64,000 nucleotides of DNA from Caprella mutica (lineage: Eukaryota; Arthropoda; Malacostraca; Amphipoda; Caprellidae), in assembly GCA_947561585.1 (NCBI GenBank), contig CANNZV010003230.1, positions 1 to 64,000 on the forward strand, read 5' to 3'. Each line of letters begins with the position of its first letter. The stretch's first letter is position 1. This document shows positions 10,401-20,015 of this stretch, piece by piece. A model generated the notes under the pieces. It was not told the DNA's origin and ran no database searches. It saw only the letters and a list, made by a program, of their open reading frames with translations. The translations under genes were made by a program, and so were the position numbers.

Positions 10401-11844
10401 ACCATCTAATGAAAGTTGTAATTCAATTGAAAATTATATAGCAACCACAAGATCGAGGGCTAAGCTAAACGTACCACAAATTATTAACGACAATGACAAT
10501 GACTCAGAAACAGACTCAGAAAACGAACAAGAATCAGATACATCTAAATTGTATAAAATCAACAAAGAAAAACCATTTCTGAACTACATACCTAAACATG
10601 AAGACATAACATGGACTTTAAACAGACTAAAGACTGCACAGTTAAACGACTTTGCTTGTAAGGAAATAGTGGATATATTACAGAAAAAACAATTAGGAAC
10701 ATCTAGGAACATAGCTGAATTTTTCATATTAGACGGAATATTATATCGACATCGGAAAATAGATACTCGGGCAGCCAGTATTGTTAATTATGTTATACCA
10801 AATGAAATGATCAATTTAGTAATTAATTCAATACATTTTAACACCCATTGTGGTTTAGCTCATACGCTATTTCAATTTCGACTAAAATATTATCATTTTC
10901 AAGAAAGATCGGTCATAGAATCTTTTATTAAAAGATGTGACGTTTGCAAAATCCTTAAAGGAAGTCTAGATACACCAATTAAATTAATGTCTGCCCCAGT
11001 AGCTAATACACCATTTGAAACAGTTTCATTTGATTTTATTGGACCTTTTATAACAACTGACACGAACAACAAATATATTTTATCAATAACATGTATGTTG
11101 ACAAGATATAACGAATTACACGCAGTAGCTGACAAATCAACTAACACAGTAATTGATTGTCTAAGTAAAACATTTAGTCGTTGTGGATATCCCAAAACGT
11201 TAATGTCGGATTGTGCAAAAGAATTCAAGTCTAACGCAATTAGAACTTTCAGTGAAATACATCAGATATACAAATGTGAGGTATTACCATACTCAGCATA
11301 TTCCAATGGAATTTGTGAACGTAATAACCAGAAAATTAACAAATTATTAAGATTCTATGTAGCCACAGTAGATCACAATAATTGGGACATGTTTCTCGAT
11401 ATTGTCCAAAACACAATTAACAATCAGGTCAATTTGACCTTGAAAGATACACCCTCATACGCTCTTTATGCGAGGGACACATCTCCAAATATTCAAGCAG
11501 AAAATTTGGATAGCATTTACAATTTAGATACATCAGAATCAATAGTCAAAATCAAGGCCAGGCAAGCTCTATTTATTCAAGATCAGATAAGAGCTAACAT
11601 AATTAATCAATCAAACAAACGCATAATTTACCACAATAAGACACGAAAAGACAAAATTATACAGATAGGTGATCGAGTATTAATTAGAAATCATCAAAAA
11701 ACACATAAATTACAATTAAATTGGATAGGACCAGGTACAGTATTACAAGTGAAAAAAAACAAAGCTATAATTAAATTAGGACATCAAACGATAACGAGCA
11801 ATATAAATTATCTAACTAAGTTGGAAAATTTCACAACAAATTAA
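7441..11844 (+). CDS. pol: T1 Pol polyprotein: PR-RT-RNase H-integrase
   Basis: This polyprotein supplies the enzymes for T1 replication. A retropepsin-type aspartic protease has its active site at D132-S-G (LIDSGSERTIL). Reverse transcriptase follows, with a FIDD catalytic box at D709/D710 and the LPFGYVNSP segment before it. RNase H begins near 850 with D854 in FTDSSNTGVGAAL. The integrase has an HHCC zinc domain (H1132-x3-H1136, C1166-x2-C1169) and a catalytic triad D1198, D1257, E1293 with 35 residues between the last two. A basic C-terminal tail includes an IGPG segment. The order PR-RT-RH-IN marks Ty3/gypsy. Residues ~200-500 between protease and RT are long and poorly conserved. The frame is uninterrupted for 1467 codons. 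The listed start is the first ATG of the open frame. Translation more likely enters by frameshift from gag. Confidence 0.95.
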   Translation: MSGSTGQGFSQKHVNTNRSKKQNRSHGKTVGSSVYESELNMNKLDPVHVKFNSKGKSSLNTSCECKNKFDLLKEEELSVEDKKTSETYITVQLVKNKDELSGLMDCHYTIKGTSKPTIILHSKEFDWEALIDSGSERTILNSRNFNYKASHEDIIKSNVTIKGINGRSEVKGEVKFELMSKSHKKTVNALLINNNSLPYDVILGRDVLTNAQIDFDKKILKLGEEKIPFMEKRRIATKELLSTDCLISELVLTSNRSKRRTLIRQINERTNSRSSIAKVRVKPQQKGQTEVMKSEVNTKTRNKKREKNGNVHINSQVVEANSVQILNGFVKNNEAGSYIIAKRSFNSGLVIAETLIKIEDTKKEGDQVSICPVFVMNPTDSDIILRDNMIVGKLQTYEEQVEVNIATISECLNNRTHKSRLGNVLSDEKPKPFERNVTPELIYEKSKVHAVGTNGEPLVTTHGNRDMKCKISRDGSADRSRDSTLSADVENNSQTVPSAPRRLVNADISCGMSEYEDKMTQLLNDFRDVITIRDEKIGTTSICKHTIILKDPNIVINKMPYRIPHKFQEQLEEVNRSMLKEGTIEPSMSEYNFPVIVVHKKNGEIRPVIDFRSLNKCVHIQGFPLPRVDDMLGSLGGSKIFSSLDLRSAFHQVELSEESKKLTAFAVNGKKFQFTKLPFGYVNSPKVFQAIMTKALSNVLGKLCFVFIDDILIFSRSYEQHLNDIGQVLMNLRDAHLRLKLEKCEFFKHEINFLGHRVTTEGIRCIQNEKLREASRPTDVKQLQRFLGLANYFRKFVPKFSQKADPLYRLLRKDTKFDWTDECETSFINLKNILTSDTVLAHPNYSRPFYLFTDSSNTGVGAALLQPDSTKSKTLRPIAYFSKSLNSTQKRYSTTKLEFLAIHLALKEFQYLCLGYPITILTDHKPLCAFFGNKLPLDTALARWAIEASTYDCTIKYFEGKRNVVADTLSRLTPLTEETIDDCELLTPSNESCNSIENYIATTRSRAKLNVPQIINDNDNDSETDSENEQESDTSKLYKINKEKPFLNYIPKHEDITWTLNRLKTAQLNDFACKEIVDILQKKQLGTSRNIAEFFILDGILYRHRKIDTRAASIVNYVIPNEMINLVINSIHFNTHCGLAHTLFQFRLKYYHFQERSVIESFIKRCDVCKILKGSLDTPIKLMSAPVANTPFETVSFDFIGPFITTDTNNKYILSITCMLTRYNELHAVADKSTNTVIDCLSKTFSRCGYPKTLMSDCAKEFKSNAIRTFSEIHQIYKCEVLPYSAYSNGICERNNQKINKLLRFYVATVDHNNWDMFLDIVQNTINNQVNLTLKDTPSYALYARDTSPNIQAENLDSIYNLDTSESIVKIKARQALFIQDQIRANIINQSNKRIIYHNKTRKDKIIQIGDRVLIRNHQKTHKLQLNWIGPGTVLQVKKNKAIIKLGHQTITSNINYLTKLENFTTN
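7471..7483 (+). promoter_or_regulatory. Candidate -1 frameshift site at gag end
   Basis: Gag codons read AAA AAC ATG TAA just before the stop, preceded by C, giving C AAA AAC in place of a canonical X XXY YYZ heptamer. Pol is open in the -1 frame across the whole gag end. The A-site shift AAC to AAA is plausible, but the P-site shift AAA to CAA carries a first-base mismatch. An alternative slip at GGATTTTCG slightly upstream cannot be excluded. Confidence 0.4.
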
Positions 11845-12588
11845 TTAAATAATTTCATTAACATCATTAAACAGGAAATCAAATTATGAGAAATTTGAAT
11901 ATAAACATTATATAGAAAGTCCACAAAAGGAACACATAACACGAAGTAACATGAGTAACATGTTACATTTACACGAACACGTGACATATAACACAGTTAC
12001 ATGCAAAGAGTCAGAGAAATGTTTACATTTTTTTTTGCTTACGCGAGACAAACAAACAGAGCATACAATTCATTGTTCAAACTACAATATTTCCTTTGCT
12101 CAGTAAGAGAATTATTGTATGAATTTAATTGTATGAATTTTAATTGTAATATTTGTATGTATTTAGTTTAAGTTGATGGGATGAATTATGAATTTTATTA
12201 ATATAAAATTTCATATAATAATTTTAAGAGGATTAAATTTTTTTGTTGTATGCATGTTAATTTTAAATTTTTTGTGTTTAAATGTTGGGTAACGAATAAG
12301 ATGAATTATATTCTGTAAAATTGTTTGAATGAAAATTTGAAAGAAAAAAATATATATATATATATATTCAAATTTAGGATGAAATACTGAAATAATTTAG
12401 AAGCAAAAATGATCAATTCAAAATGAGACTGAAATATGATAAAATACCTAAAATGAACAGGGGCCATGGTCTAACGGTATCGTTTTGATTTCAGTGACGA
12501 GAGGCAGAGAGGACCCAGCTACCCACACAGCCAACAGCTCCTCAGCCATAAAACAGCCAGTGACTGACTCTCAGCCACTCACAGCCGG
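11845..12588 (+). other. AT-rich spacer between T1 pol and third gene
   Basis: This holds no gene. It contains a (TA)n run near 12350 and, at its end, a pyrimidine-rich stretch leading to a TTTGATTTCAG splice-acceptor-like site at 12484-12494. The segment GGGGCCATGGTCTAACGGTA near 12461-12480 has a good match to a tRNA A box but no B box follows. Confidence 0.5.
12484..12495 (+). promoter_or_regulatory. Candidate splice acceptor for T1 third gene
   Basis: TTTTGATTTCAG followed by TGACG fits an insect 3' splice site and lies about 145 bases before the third gene's likely start. In errantiviruses the envelope-position gene is made from a spliced RNA. A similar scheme here is inference. Confidence 0.35.
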
Positions 12589-12639
12589 TTGACACACAGA
12601 ACTGTAATTCAAGGTCGTGAGAAGCAATCAGCTGGAGCG

Positions 12640-12960
12640 ATGGGACAGTCTCAGAGCAACTATGACCTGAACTCAGTAGTGGAGCTGATCCAGAAATCAT
12701 CTTCAATGAACAAAGCTCATTTGGAGCAAACCATTAAAAACATGGGGTCTACAAAGTACGACCTAATACCAGACTTGTTCAGTGACATTTTAGTGTTAAT
12801 TCTAACACTACTGGTTGTGATGATTCTCGTATGTGGATATAATCAGTCAAAAAAGATAAAGTCAGAAGAAGATATGAAAATGTACGAAATTAGGAATTTG
12901 AGGTCTAAGATGGCGACTGAAGCTTTTAATCAGATAAAGCGAAACACCCCTTTAGATTAG
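12640..12960 (+). CDS. T1 third gene: small membrane protein in env position
   Basis: I prefer the ATG at 12640 over the in-frame ATG at 12589, because it gives MGQSQS, a good N-myristoylation signal (Gly2, Ser6). The product is then 106 aa. Residues ~10-45 look helical and polar. A hydrophobic span of about 20 residues (ILVLILTLLVVMILVCGY) sits near residues 56-75, then comes a Lys-rich tail with alternating charges. There is no signal peptide, no Cys-rich ectodomain, no furin site and no fusion peptide, so it is not a canonical envelope glycoprotein. A myristoyl group plus one membrane span suggests a membrane-anchored accessory or matrix-like protein, perhaps for particle assembly or exit. 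That role is inference. I do not recognise the family. The surrounding GC content rises (12460-12960), consistent with coding use. Confidence 0.7.
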   Translation: MGQSQSNYDLNSVVELIQKSSSMNKAHLEQTIKNMGSTKYDLIPDLFSDILVLILTLLVVMILVCGYNQSKKIKSEEDMKMYEIRNLRSKMATEAFNQIKRNTPLD

Positions 12961-13896
12961 GGGAACTAGGTGGAACAGTAAATGTTTTTAATGATCAGGC
13001 AGTTAATATACAGGCGACAACAGTTATAGTAATGCCTCAGGCAAAACGAAAGCCAAAAAGCGAAATTACCAAAACTAAACCTAACAGCATTTAAGATTTT
13101 TTTTCCTCAAACTCAATTTGATCATTATTTTAATTTTTTTTTAATTTTAAGTTTGGGTAATTTTAAGTGAAAATTAATATTAATCGTTTTTTCAATTGAA
13201 TTTAATTTTAAGTTTAATTTTTTTTCGGTGTTAATTTTAAGATTTAAATTTAAAGATTACAACTGTCTCAAAATTTGATAAAGATGATCAAAACTCATAT
13301 AACTTTAATTACGAATATAAATTCATTAAAAGATCATAAAATACGATATCATAACATATGATAAATTAAAATGAAAATTTTTTTTTTGATTATAAATTTT
13401 TTTTAAATGTAAATGCAGTAACAATTTGTGTAATGTATTGGAGTGATCAAAGGTCTCTGTTAATATTTAGACTAAAAATCTACATATTAGGAGGGAGGGG
13501 TGAGATCTCAAATAGATTAGGCAAGTTATTACGTTTATAAAATGAAAAAGTTGTTACATTTTTGAACTGAGACATATTAGGTAGGAGTAACTTAGATTAT
13601 TTAGAGAATAAATAAAAATATTGTTAAAGCAAAATTAAGATTGTATAGGTAAGATTAAAAATTTAAGAACATTTGGTGAATGCACATTAGTCTTACATAT
13701 TTCTAGAACGAATTAAAACTCAAATTTTTCAATTTTCTAATATGTTTATTACCGGTTCGAGAAATTTCAAGAGATCCAATATACATGTTTCCACTAACAG
13801 CGTGAGCGTCTGAACATTGTTCAATATAGAGTAACAATGGGTAGACAAACCAGCTGGCAGTTTTGGAAAAGTGTGAATTGTAACTTTGAAATTTTC
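12961..13896 (+). other. T1 3' untranslated region
   Basis: Extremely AT-rich, with repeated TTTTAATTTTAAGTTT-like runs near 13120-13260. No frame of note. A short Lys-rich tail just after the third gene stop (about 13035-13095) is open in another frame but has no ATG of its own. Confidence 0.5.
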
Positions 13897-13911
13897 GGAA
13901 GGGGGGAGCGA
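13897..13911 (+). promoter_or_regulatory. T1 polypurine tract
   Basis: GGAAGGGGGGAGCGA lies directly before the 3' LTR and should prime plus-strand DNA synthesis. Confidence 0.85.
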
Positions 13912-14366
13912 TGTGGTAAAGCAAACACAGCAATTGTGTATGCATTACTATCATCACGAACCTATATGATTGTAAGTAAGTGACAGTCAAGTTAGTTACC
14001 GATTTGCTCTCGTGAGCTACACACCTATTCTCCTGTTCGTAGTTATTTGAGACCTTAACTTGCGAGCGTTCTAGAGGAGATACTATTTGTAATAACATGT
14101 GCTTGACCAATGAATATAATCTCTGTTAATTACTGTTAATGTTAATTACTTTACCATTATTACCCTTAAATACAGTTAAGCTTGGACCAGAGGCCTGAGG
14201 TCGGAACCATAGTGGCAAGGTGGTTCTAGGGCATGGTACCATGAGTATTTAGTAGAAAGAGATTTATAAAGAGAAAGGAATCTGAAAATACCATAAGAGT
14301 AAGATCCTAATCACTTAAGAGCCCATACACTGAGACGTTATAGTGAAGTAAACTAACTACGTCACA
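13912..14366 (+). repeat. T1 3' LTR (455 bp)
   Basis: It matches the 5' LTR end to end except for a ~10-bp longer segment after AATATAATCTCT, where GTTAAT units are reiterated. It is followed by the target duplication TCGC at 14367-14370. Confidence 0.95.
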
Positions 14367-14370
14367 TCGC

Positions 14371-15280
14371 TACATTAAAAAATGACGTTAACTTATAATA
14401 ATAAATGGTACAGATACTACTTTCCTAATCTTGTAACTCTTTAACTAAGCATTTTAGACCATACATTCATGGAATAAAAAGTGTTTATATCGACGAATGC
14501 AACCTTATGTTAAAGTTTGGCAACAAAAGTTTCAGACACCCTGTATATTGATTGAAGTGAAATTATTATTCGAATCAAATTAAGAAGCTGAAAATATAAA
14601 TTGTCAAACTGTATTCCCAAATAATTCACAACACAGCCGTTACACTGCAGATATAATTCTATGTTGACGATTACATATTTCAAATATTTACTAGGACTGA
14701 ATATTCAACAATCACTTGCATTGTGAAACAACAGAGGTGAGCCATTACTGCTGACTAACTGGTCTCTTTAAAACAACTCTTGTGTTTCTGATGGACGTAT
14801 GGATGACAGAGAGGTACGCCTGGAAAATAAACATCAATTTGATGACACAAATAGATAACTCTTTTTAATACTTTTACAATAGGGGCCATGCCAGGTCAAG
14901 TGATTCAAGGGTTTTTATCCACCCTGGCCCTGAGTAAGGAAGTAGCCTGTATAGTGACCCACTTTCCTTTAGTCTGCCATAAACGGCCATTAGTTTGAGA
15001 AATCTGATGAAGAAAATTTTGTTCACTATGCATATTGAGTCTATAGACTACAGAGGCTACTTCATTACTTAGGACACTACATTCACTATACAGGATTTCA
15101 CTATATTGGAATTATAGTTTAGTAAATACTAAATAATGAATTGTATAGTATTATTAAGAACTTAAAAATATATCAACTTACGTAAAATTATATATTTTTA
15201 CCATCAGTTTCGGAAATAACTATATCCATTTTTATCCCATGAATAAATTGATTTCAGTTTGGCCATTAAGCGAAATTTTT
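14371..15280. other. Spacer, no gene seen
   Basis: No supportable gene. A short stretch near 15065-15115 (CACTATACAGGATTTCACTA) resembles the pogo-like terminus noted near 22873 and may be a decayed fragment of it. Confidence 0.4.
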
Positions 15281-15298
15281 AGTAAAACTCCTGAACCT

Positions 15299-16352
15299 AT
15301 TAGACCACCAAAGTGAAGTGATTTGGGTTCCGTTTTAGATTATCGGCGAAATATTCCTATGTTATTCGTACGGGAGAAAAATTAGGTGCTACGACATCCA
15401 TTACAGCTGACTATTTACTTACGCTTGGAAGATTCGAATCAATATTTCGATACCTAATATCTAAACGCATTCATTGCTATAAAGTTCACTGAAATGTGTA
15501 TTCAAATAAAAAAGTTATGAACAATTTAATCAGAAATAACGTCAATTAAGAGACAAATCCGAAAATTAGATAATCTGTACAATATATTTTTACGCGAGAA
15601 ATTTGAAAGATTGGTTACCAAATAACGTAAAGTTCTCTCAGTTTTAGGAGTATTACTTATTATTGAAGTAATTTTATTTACTTTATACCCTTTCTATCTT
15701 AGGATAGGATTCTGAAACCTAAGTATTAGGTTTATGTATTATTACAAGATATAATAATACAATATAACTAGTTAGTTTCAAAACCTGATATCAATCATAT
15801 CATTCATAATTATATTTATTTAAATGAGTAGAAGATGAAATAATATTTAATAACTAGTTTCAGAATTTTAAATACTTAACTAGGTTTATTTTATGAGTTA
15901 CAAAGGTAGGTTCACCGTACCTAGCTTTCCCATACCTAGTTCGGTTTCAGAATCCTATCATAAGATAGAAAGGGTATAAAGTAAATAAAATTACTTCAAT
16001 AATAATTAATAAGTTATACTCTCAAAACTGAGAGAACTTCACGTTATTTGGTGACCAATCTTTCAATTTTCTTGCGTAAAATATGTTGTACAGCTTATTT
16101 TAATTTACGAATTTGTCTCTTAATAGACGTTATTTATGATTAAATAGCTTATAACTTTTTTATTTGAATACACATTTCAATGAACTTTATAGGTATCGAA
16201 ATATTTAATTACAATTTTCCAAGCGTACGTGAATATTCATCTGTAATAAATGTCGTACCGCCTAATTTATCTTCCGTACGAATAACATAGGAATATTTAC
16301 CATAGAATAACATAGAAAAGAACCCAAATCACTTCACTTTGGTGGTCTATTA
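15299..16352. mobile_element. Element J: ~1-kb palindromic (foldback) element
   Basis: The arms 15299-15725 and ~15943-16352 are inverted copies, starting with TTAGACCACCAAAGTGAAG on one side and ending with its reverse complement on the other. They diverge by roughly 15 percent by eye and are separated by ~220 bp. The outside is flanked by near-identical 13-mers in direct orientation (AGTAAAACTCCTG at 15281, AGTAAAAGTCCTG at 16354), which may be a target duplication or chance. No frame is present. Transcription would yield a long imperfect hairpin. Confidence 0.7.
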
Positions 16353-16420
16353 CAGTAAAAGTCCTGCGTTATGAAAAGCACCTGAGTTATAAAGTAGTCA
16401 TGGTAGTACGCAAGTATTTT

Positions 16421-19400
16421 CCCGGGCAAGAAGGTTTTATTCTTGGGATATTCCCTTAATATCTACAATATTCCCTCCTAATCTCCATTCTCAGTTTGAT
16501 GATAAGGGGATATTCCTGTAACAATAATATTGGATAGTATTCAAGTTCTTATACGAGGGAATATTCCAGGAATATTGGAGAGTTACAGTATTCAGTCAGA
16601 TATCATCCTAGGATATTCAGGGAATATCATATTTCTAAAGTATTCCATACGAAACAAATTGGAATATTCTTGGAATACATATTTTTGATAGTATTCCATT
16701 CTGAATATCCCATAAATTTCCCAAGAATTATCAAGCTAGTTACGTATAATAGTATACCCCAAAAATAGAACGAAGGAATATCCCTGGAACATTTGGGATC
16801 TACAATATTCTTAGTGAAACAATGACGGAATGTAACAGGAATCGAATGAAAAATTTTACTTCCTAAGAAATACTTTTGAATATCCCTGGAACTATTTCAA
16901 TATTTTTGATAATGAATATATCCCATTGGGTTTATATGAAGGAATGTTCCTGGAAGATGGGAAATTTAAAGTATGTATGTCAAACAACAAAGGAATGTCA
17001 ATTGAATCGAACGATGATTTTTTTTTATTTCCTTAGAATTTGGATGTCTTCTTGGATCACTAAGGAACTTGGGTTTGTGAGATGAACTGTTGTAATTTGG
17101 ATTTCATATGTTCTTTTCTAATTTTTACCATCTACATAATTTTTAACGCTACTTGTAGTTTTTGAGGATAGCGCAAGAGTTAAGCTCTTCGTCTATAAGG
17201 TGTTAGATTTCCGTGTTAGGTATGTGCTTCCATTTTCATCTTCCATTCATACAAAACTCCTTCACGGAGCTCTTCTGCATCCATGAGCTTTCTCACCGAC
17301 TTATAATGTGACTTCTTCTATAAGTCAGTTTCCTTTCTGGCTGCTTCTTCCAGTCTCTTGTATTTCAAAACATCAGCGTTGTGGCCTTTTGTTCTAATGC
17401 AGATACTAAACAACCAAGTAAATTACAAATATCGCTCTAAATGAATAGAGTTTCGGATCAGTAAATTTAATGCTGGCTCTTTATTAGAAAATAGTAATAC
17501 CTACAAAATATCTTATTTCGTTTGTATGAAATGCGAAACTTCTAAGAGTTGCGAATCTGGTAGCCAAAATATTGTTTATCCAATTTAGTTTTCGCCTTGC
17601 AGCACTGCAGTTCAGACGTTTTAGACGGGCTATAATAGATAGTAGTTAAATAAGTGTCAATTAAAGAAAAAAAGAGGTTAGTATTGTGATTGTAAATGTT
17701 TAACGTATGTACACCATTGTTTCATATTTTATCAACAGCAGTTATCACTCGACAATTTTAAATTTTGGTTTAAAGTTAAGTATTGATATCTGGTGATAAC
17801 GGAATAAGACTAGGGTCAAGCATGTAAATTGCGGCACATTAACTAACTGCGGCTTCTAGCAACTGACACATCATATATTCAAAACACACGTTAAAAACTT
17901 AGATTAATAAATTATAGCATCTACTGCGCTCCATTTGATAGCTATGCAACATATTAATGGAATTTTGGTTCAGAATTAAAATGCAATTAAAAATTAAAAT
18001 GCTGCAATTTACCTGCATGACCCTACTTACCGTACTATTGTAGTTCGTAGGCCTATTTCTATTCATATATACTCAGTTTATACTTTAATTGTAAATGGGT
18101 GCACTAAGTTAATTTATATTACGAAATGTTTATGAATATTTAGCTATAACCTAGGTTAAACTTTGTAAGTGAAATATAAAATTTCATAAAATTATTTCTT
18201 CAGTGACCTGTCCTTAAACTGACTAGAGTTTAATAATAAAATTTTAAAAGTGCCAATAATGATTTTCAGTGTTAATAATGTTCATAGTAGCTTTTCTTTG
18301 TTCATGAGCCCTTTCTTGTTTTACTTTAATTTGATTTTTTTTACTTTTTTGACCCATATGGTTTCTCAAAACCTTTTTCCTTATCTAATTCTGTATTCCC
18401 TTTACTATCTACTTTTTCATCTTTTAAAATTTGAATTAATCACTTAGGATTTTATTTAATTTATGGATTAACTTATTGAATACAGATTATTGATAGATGA
18501 TAATTAATTATTTTATTTCTTTTTAGGTACCACTGTCACAGTTTCTGGCAATATGGTTTACTAAGAAGTTACAAATCTGGAGACATGTCCTCTTCATTTC
18601 GTTTTGTGAACTATGTAGTATGAAGTGCGTGCACTAAAACTGTAGCTGCGCTGACACCACTAGATTCACTTCATTGTCGAGAATATGAAGGAATTTAAGA
18701 ATAATGACAAAATTAAGTGCTCGATTGAATAAATTTGCTCCAGGTTAAAGTAAAGAACCAAATGCAAAAGACTTTGTACTAGTTGTCACACAGGAAAGTA
18801 GCTCATAGCAAATTACGCTACCACCAATCGATTGTAGTGGTCAATAATTTCGCAAAAAGAGACGAAAGCAATGTTGAGCGTTGACTGCATTAACAGATGG
18901 AAGAGAAAAATGAGGAGGTGATGGTAAATGAAACCTGTGAGCCTTTCTTAACTAAAAATTGAAAACTTTGCAATTGAAAAGTACAACCATAGCGGTATAG
19001 AATAAATAAGAAATATCTAGTGAAAAATACAGAGAGCTTTTAGAATATAGATAAAGCCTCTATAACATGAAAACAAGTTGCCCAGGAATTAGTTTGTGCT
19101 TGATTACATTATGCTCTTTCTAAATCATGTACTATTTGATATTTTAATAAAATGATTGACGTATGTTTAGTTTCTTTCATTTCATCCCAGTACAAAGGGG
19201 CAATTGTGGAAATGCCTAGATGTAAGTAATGTGTCCTGTAATTAGTGTTAATATTCGTAGATTTTTTATACAGTTATTTGTTCAACTTAAACTTCTTGGT
19301 GTATAGCTATGTGACAATTAAGTTATGCAGTCAAGTGAATAGTGATACATGGCCAGTGATCCCTCTTCTTTTGGATGTCTTATTTCATTGGTACTTCTTC

Positions 19401-20013
19401 AATATTCCCTCTTTCTTTGGATGACTCATTCAAAAGATATCCCTTCAATATTCCCTCTTCCTTTAGATGTCTTATTCCATAGGAAATCCTTCAAAATTCC
19501 CTCTTAGTTTAGATGTCTTATTCCATATGTTTTCCTTCAATATGCCCTTCTCATTTAGATGTCTTATTCCATATGTATTCCTTCAATATTCCCTCTTACT
19601 TTAGATGTCTTATTCCATTGGTATTCCTTCAATATTCCCTCATCCTTTAGATGTCTTATTCCATAGGTATTCCTTCAATATTCCCTCTTCCTTTAGATGT
19701 CCTATTCCATATGTATTCAATCAATATTCCCTTCTCATTTAGATGTCTTAGTCCATAGGTATTCCTTCAATATTCCCTCTTACTTTAGATGTCTTATTCC
19801 ATTGGTATTCCTTCATTATCCCCTCTATCTATGGATTACTCATTCCATTGTGATTCATCTCTGTGATTCCCTAGATTTTCCCTTGTGATTTATGGGATTA
19901 TTCCATAAAAGTGTCAAAAAATTGCATTCCCTGAATATCGAAAAATGATCATCATGGAATATTCCTTGGGAGTATTCAGAGAATGTTTTGGGAATATCCA
20001 TTTTTTGCGCGGG
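16421..20013 (+). mobile_element. Element B1: non-autonomous TIR element, full-length copy
   Basis: The left end is CCCGGGCAAGAAGG and the reverse complement of the right end is CCCGCGCAAAAAATGG, an imperfect inverted terminus. Flanking dinucleotides are TT on both sides. Copy B2 is flanked by TA on both sides, so a 2-bp duplication is likely. The outer ~600 bp on the left and ~650 bp on the right are full of GGAATATTCC-type palindromes. The middle has no coding frame. Homologous copies B2 (52301-57945) and B3 (61953-63868, inverted) define the boundaries. The class is unassigned. Confidence 0.75.
19370..19830 (+). repeat. 46-bp tandem array in B1
   Basis: About ten copies of a unit containing TTCAATATTCCCTC and TTAGATGTCTTATTCCAT, spaced 46 bp apart, precede the right terminal block. 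The same array occurs in B2 and, inverted, in B3. Confidence 0.8.
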
Positions 20014-20015
20014 TT

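Larger units (their letters stand above)
4408..14366 (+). mobile_element. T1: full-length Ty3/gypsy LTR retrotransposon
   Basis: The element is 9959 bp long with two TG...CA LTRs, flanked by the 4-bp duplication TCGC (4404-4407 and 14367-14370). Inside are a candidate primer-binding site, a long leader with an 18-bp minisatellite, gag, pol overlapping in the -1 frame, a third small gene in the envelope position, and a polypurine tract. The domain order protease, RT, RNase H, integrase defines Ty3/gypsy (Metaviridae). The LTRs match by eye apart from one ~10-bp length difference, and all three frames are open, so insertion was recent and the copy may be active. Confidence 0.95.

Noticed and set aside
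12461..12530. tRNA gene
   Set aside because: The A-box match is good, but there is no B box and no cloverleaf pairing that I can trace.
12589..12960. Canonical retroviral envelope gene
   Set aside because: No signal peptide, Cys-rich ectodomain, cleavage site or fusion peptide. The product is too short.
13703..14110. 135-codon minus-strand frame at the T1 3' LTR
   Set aside because: Antisense to the LTR and 3' region. It shares only LTR-encoded residues with the left frame and has no domain.
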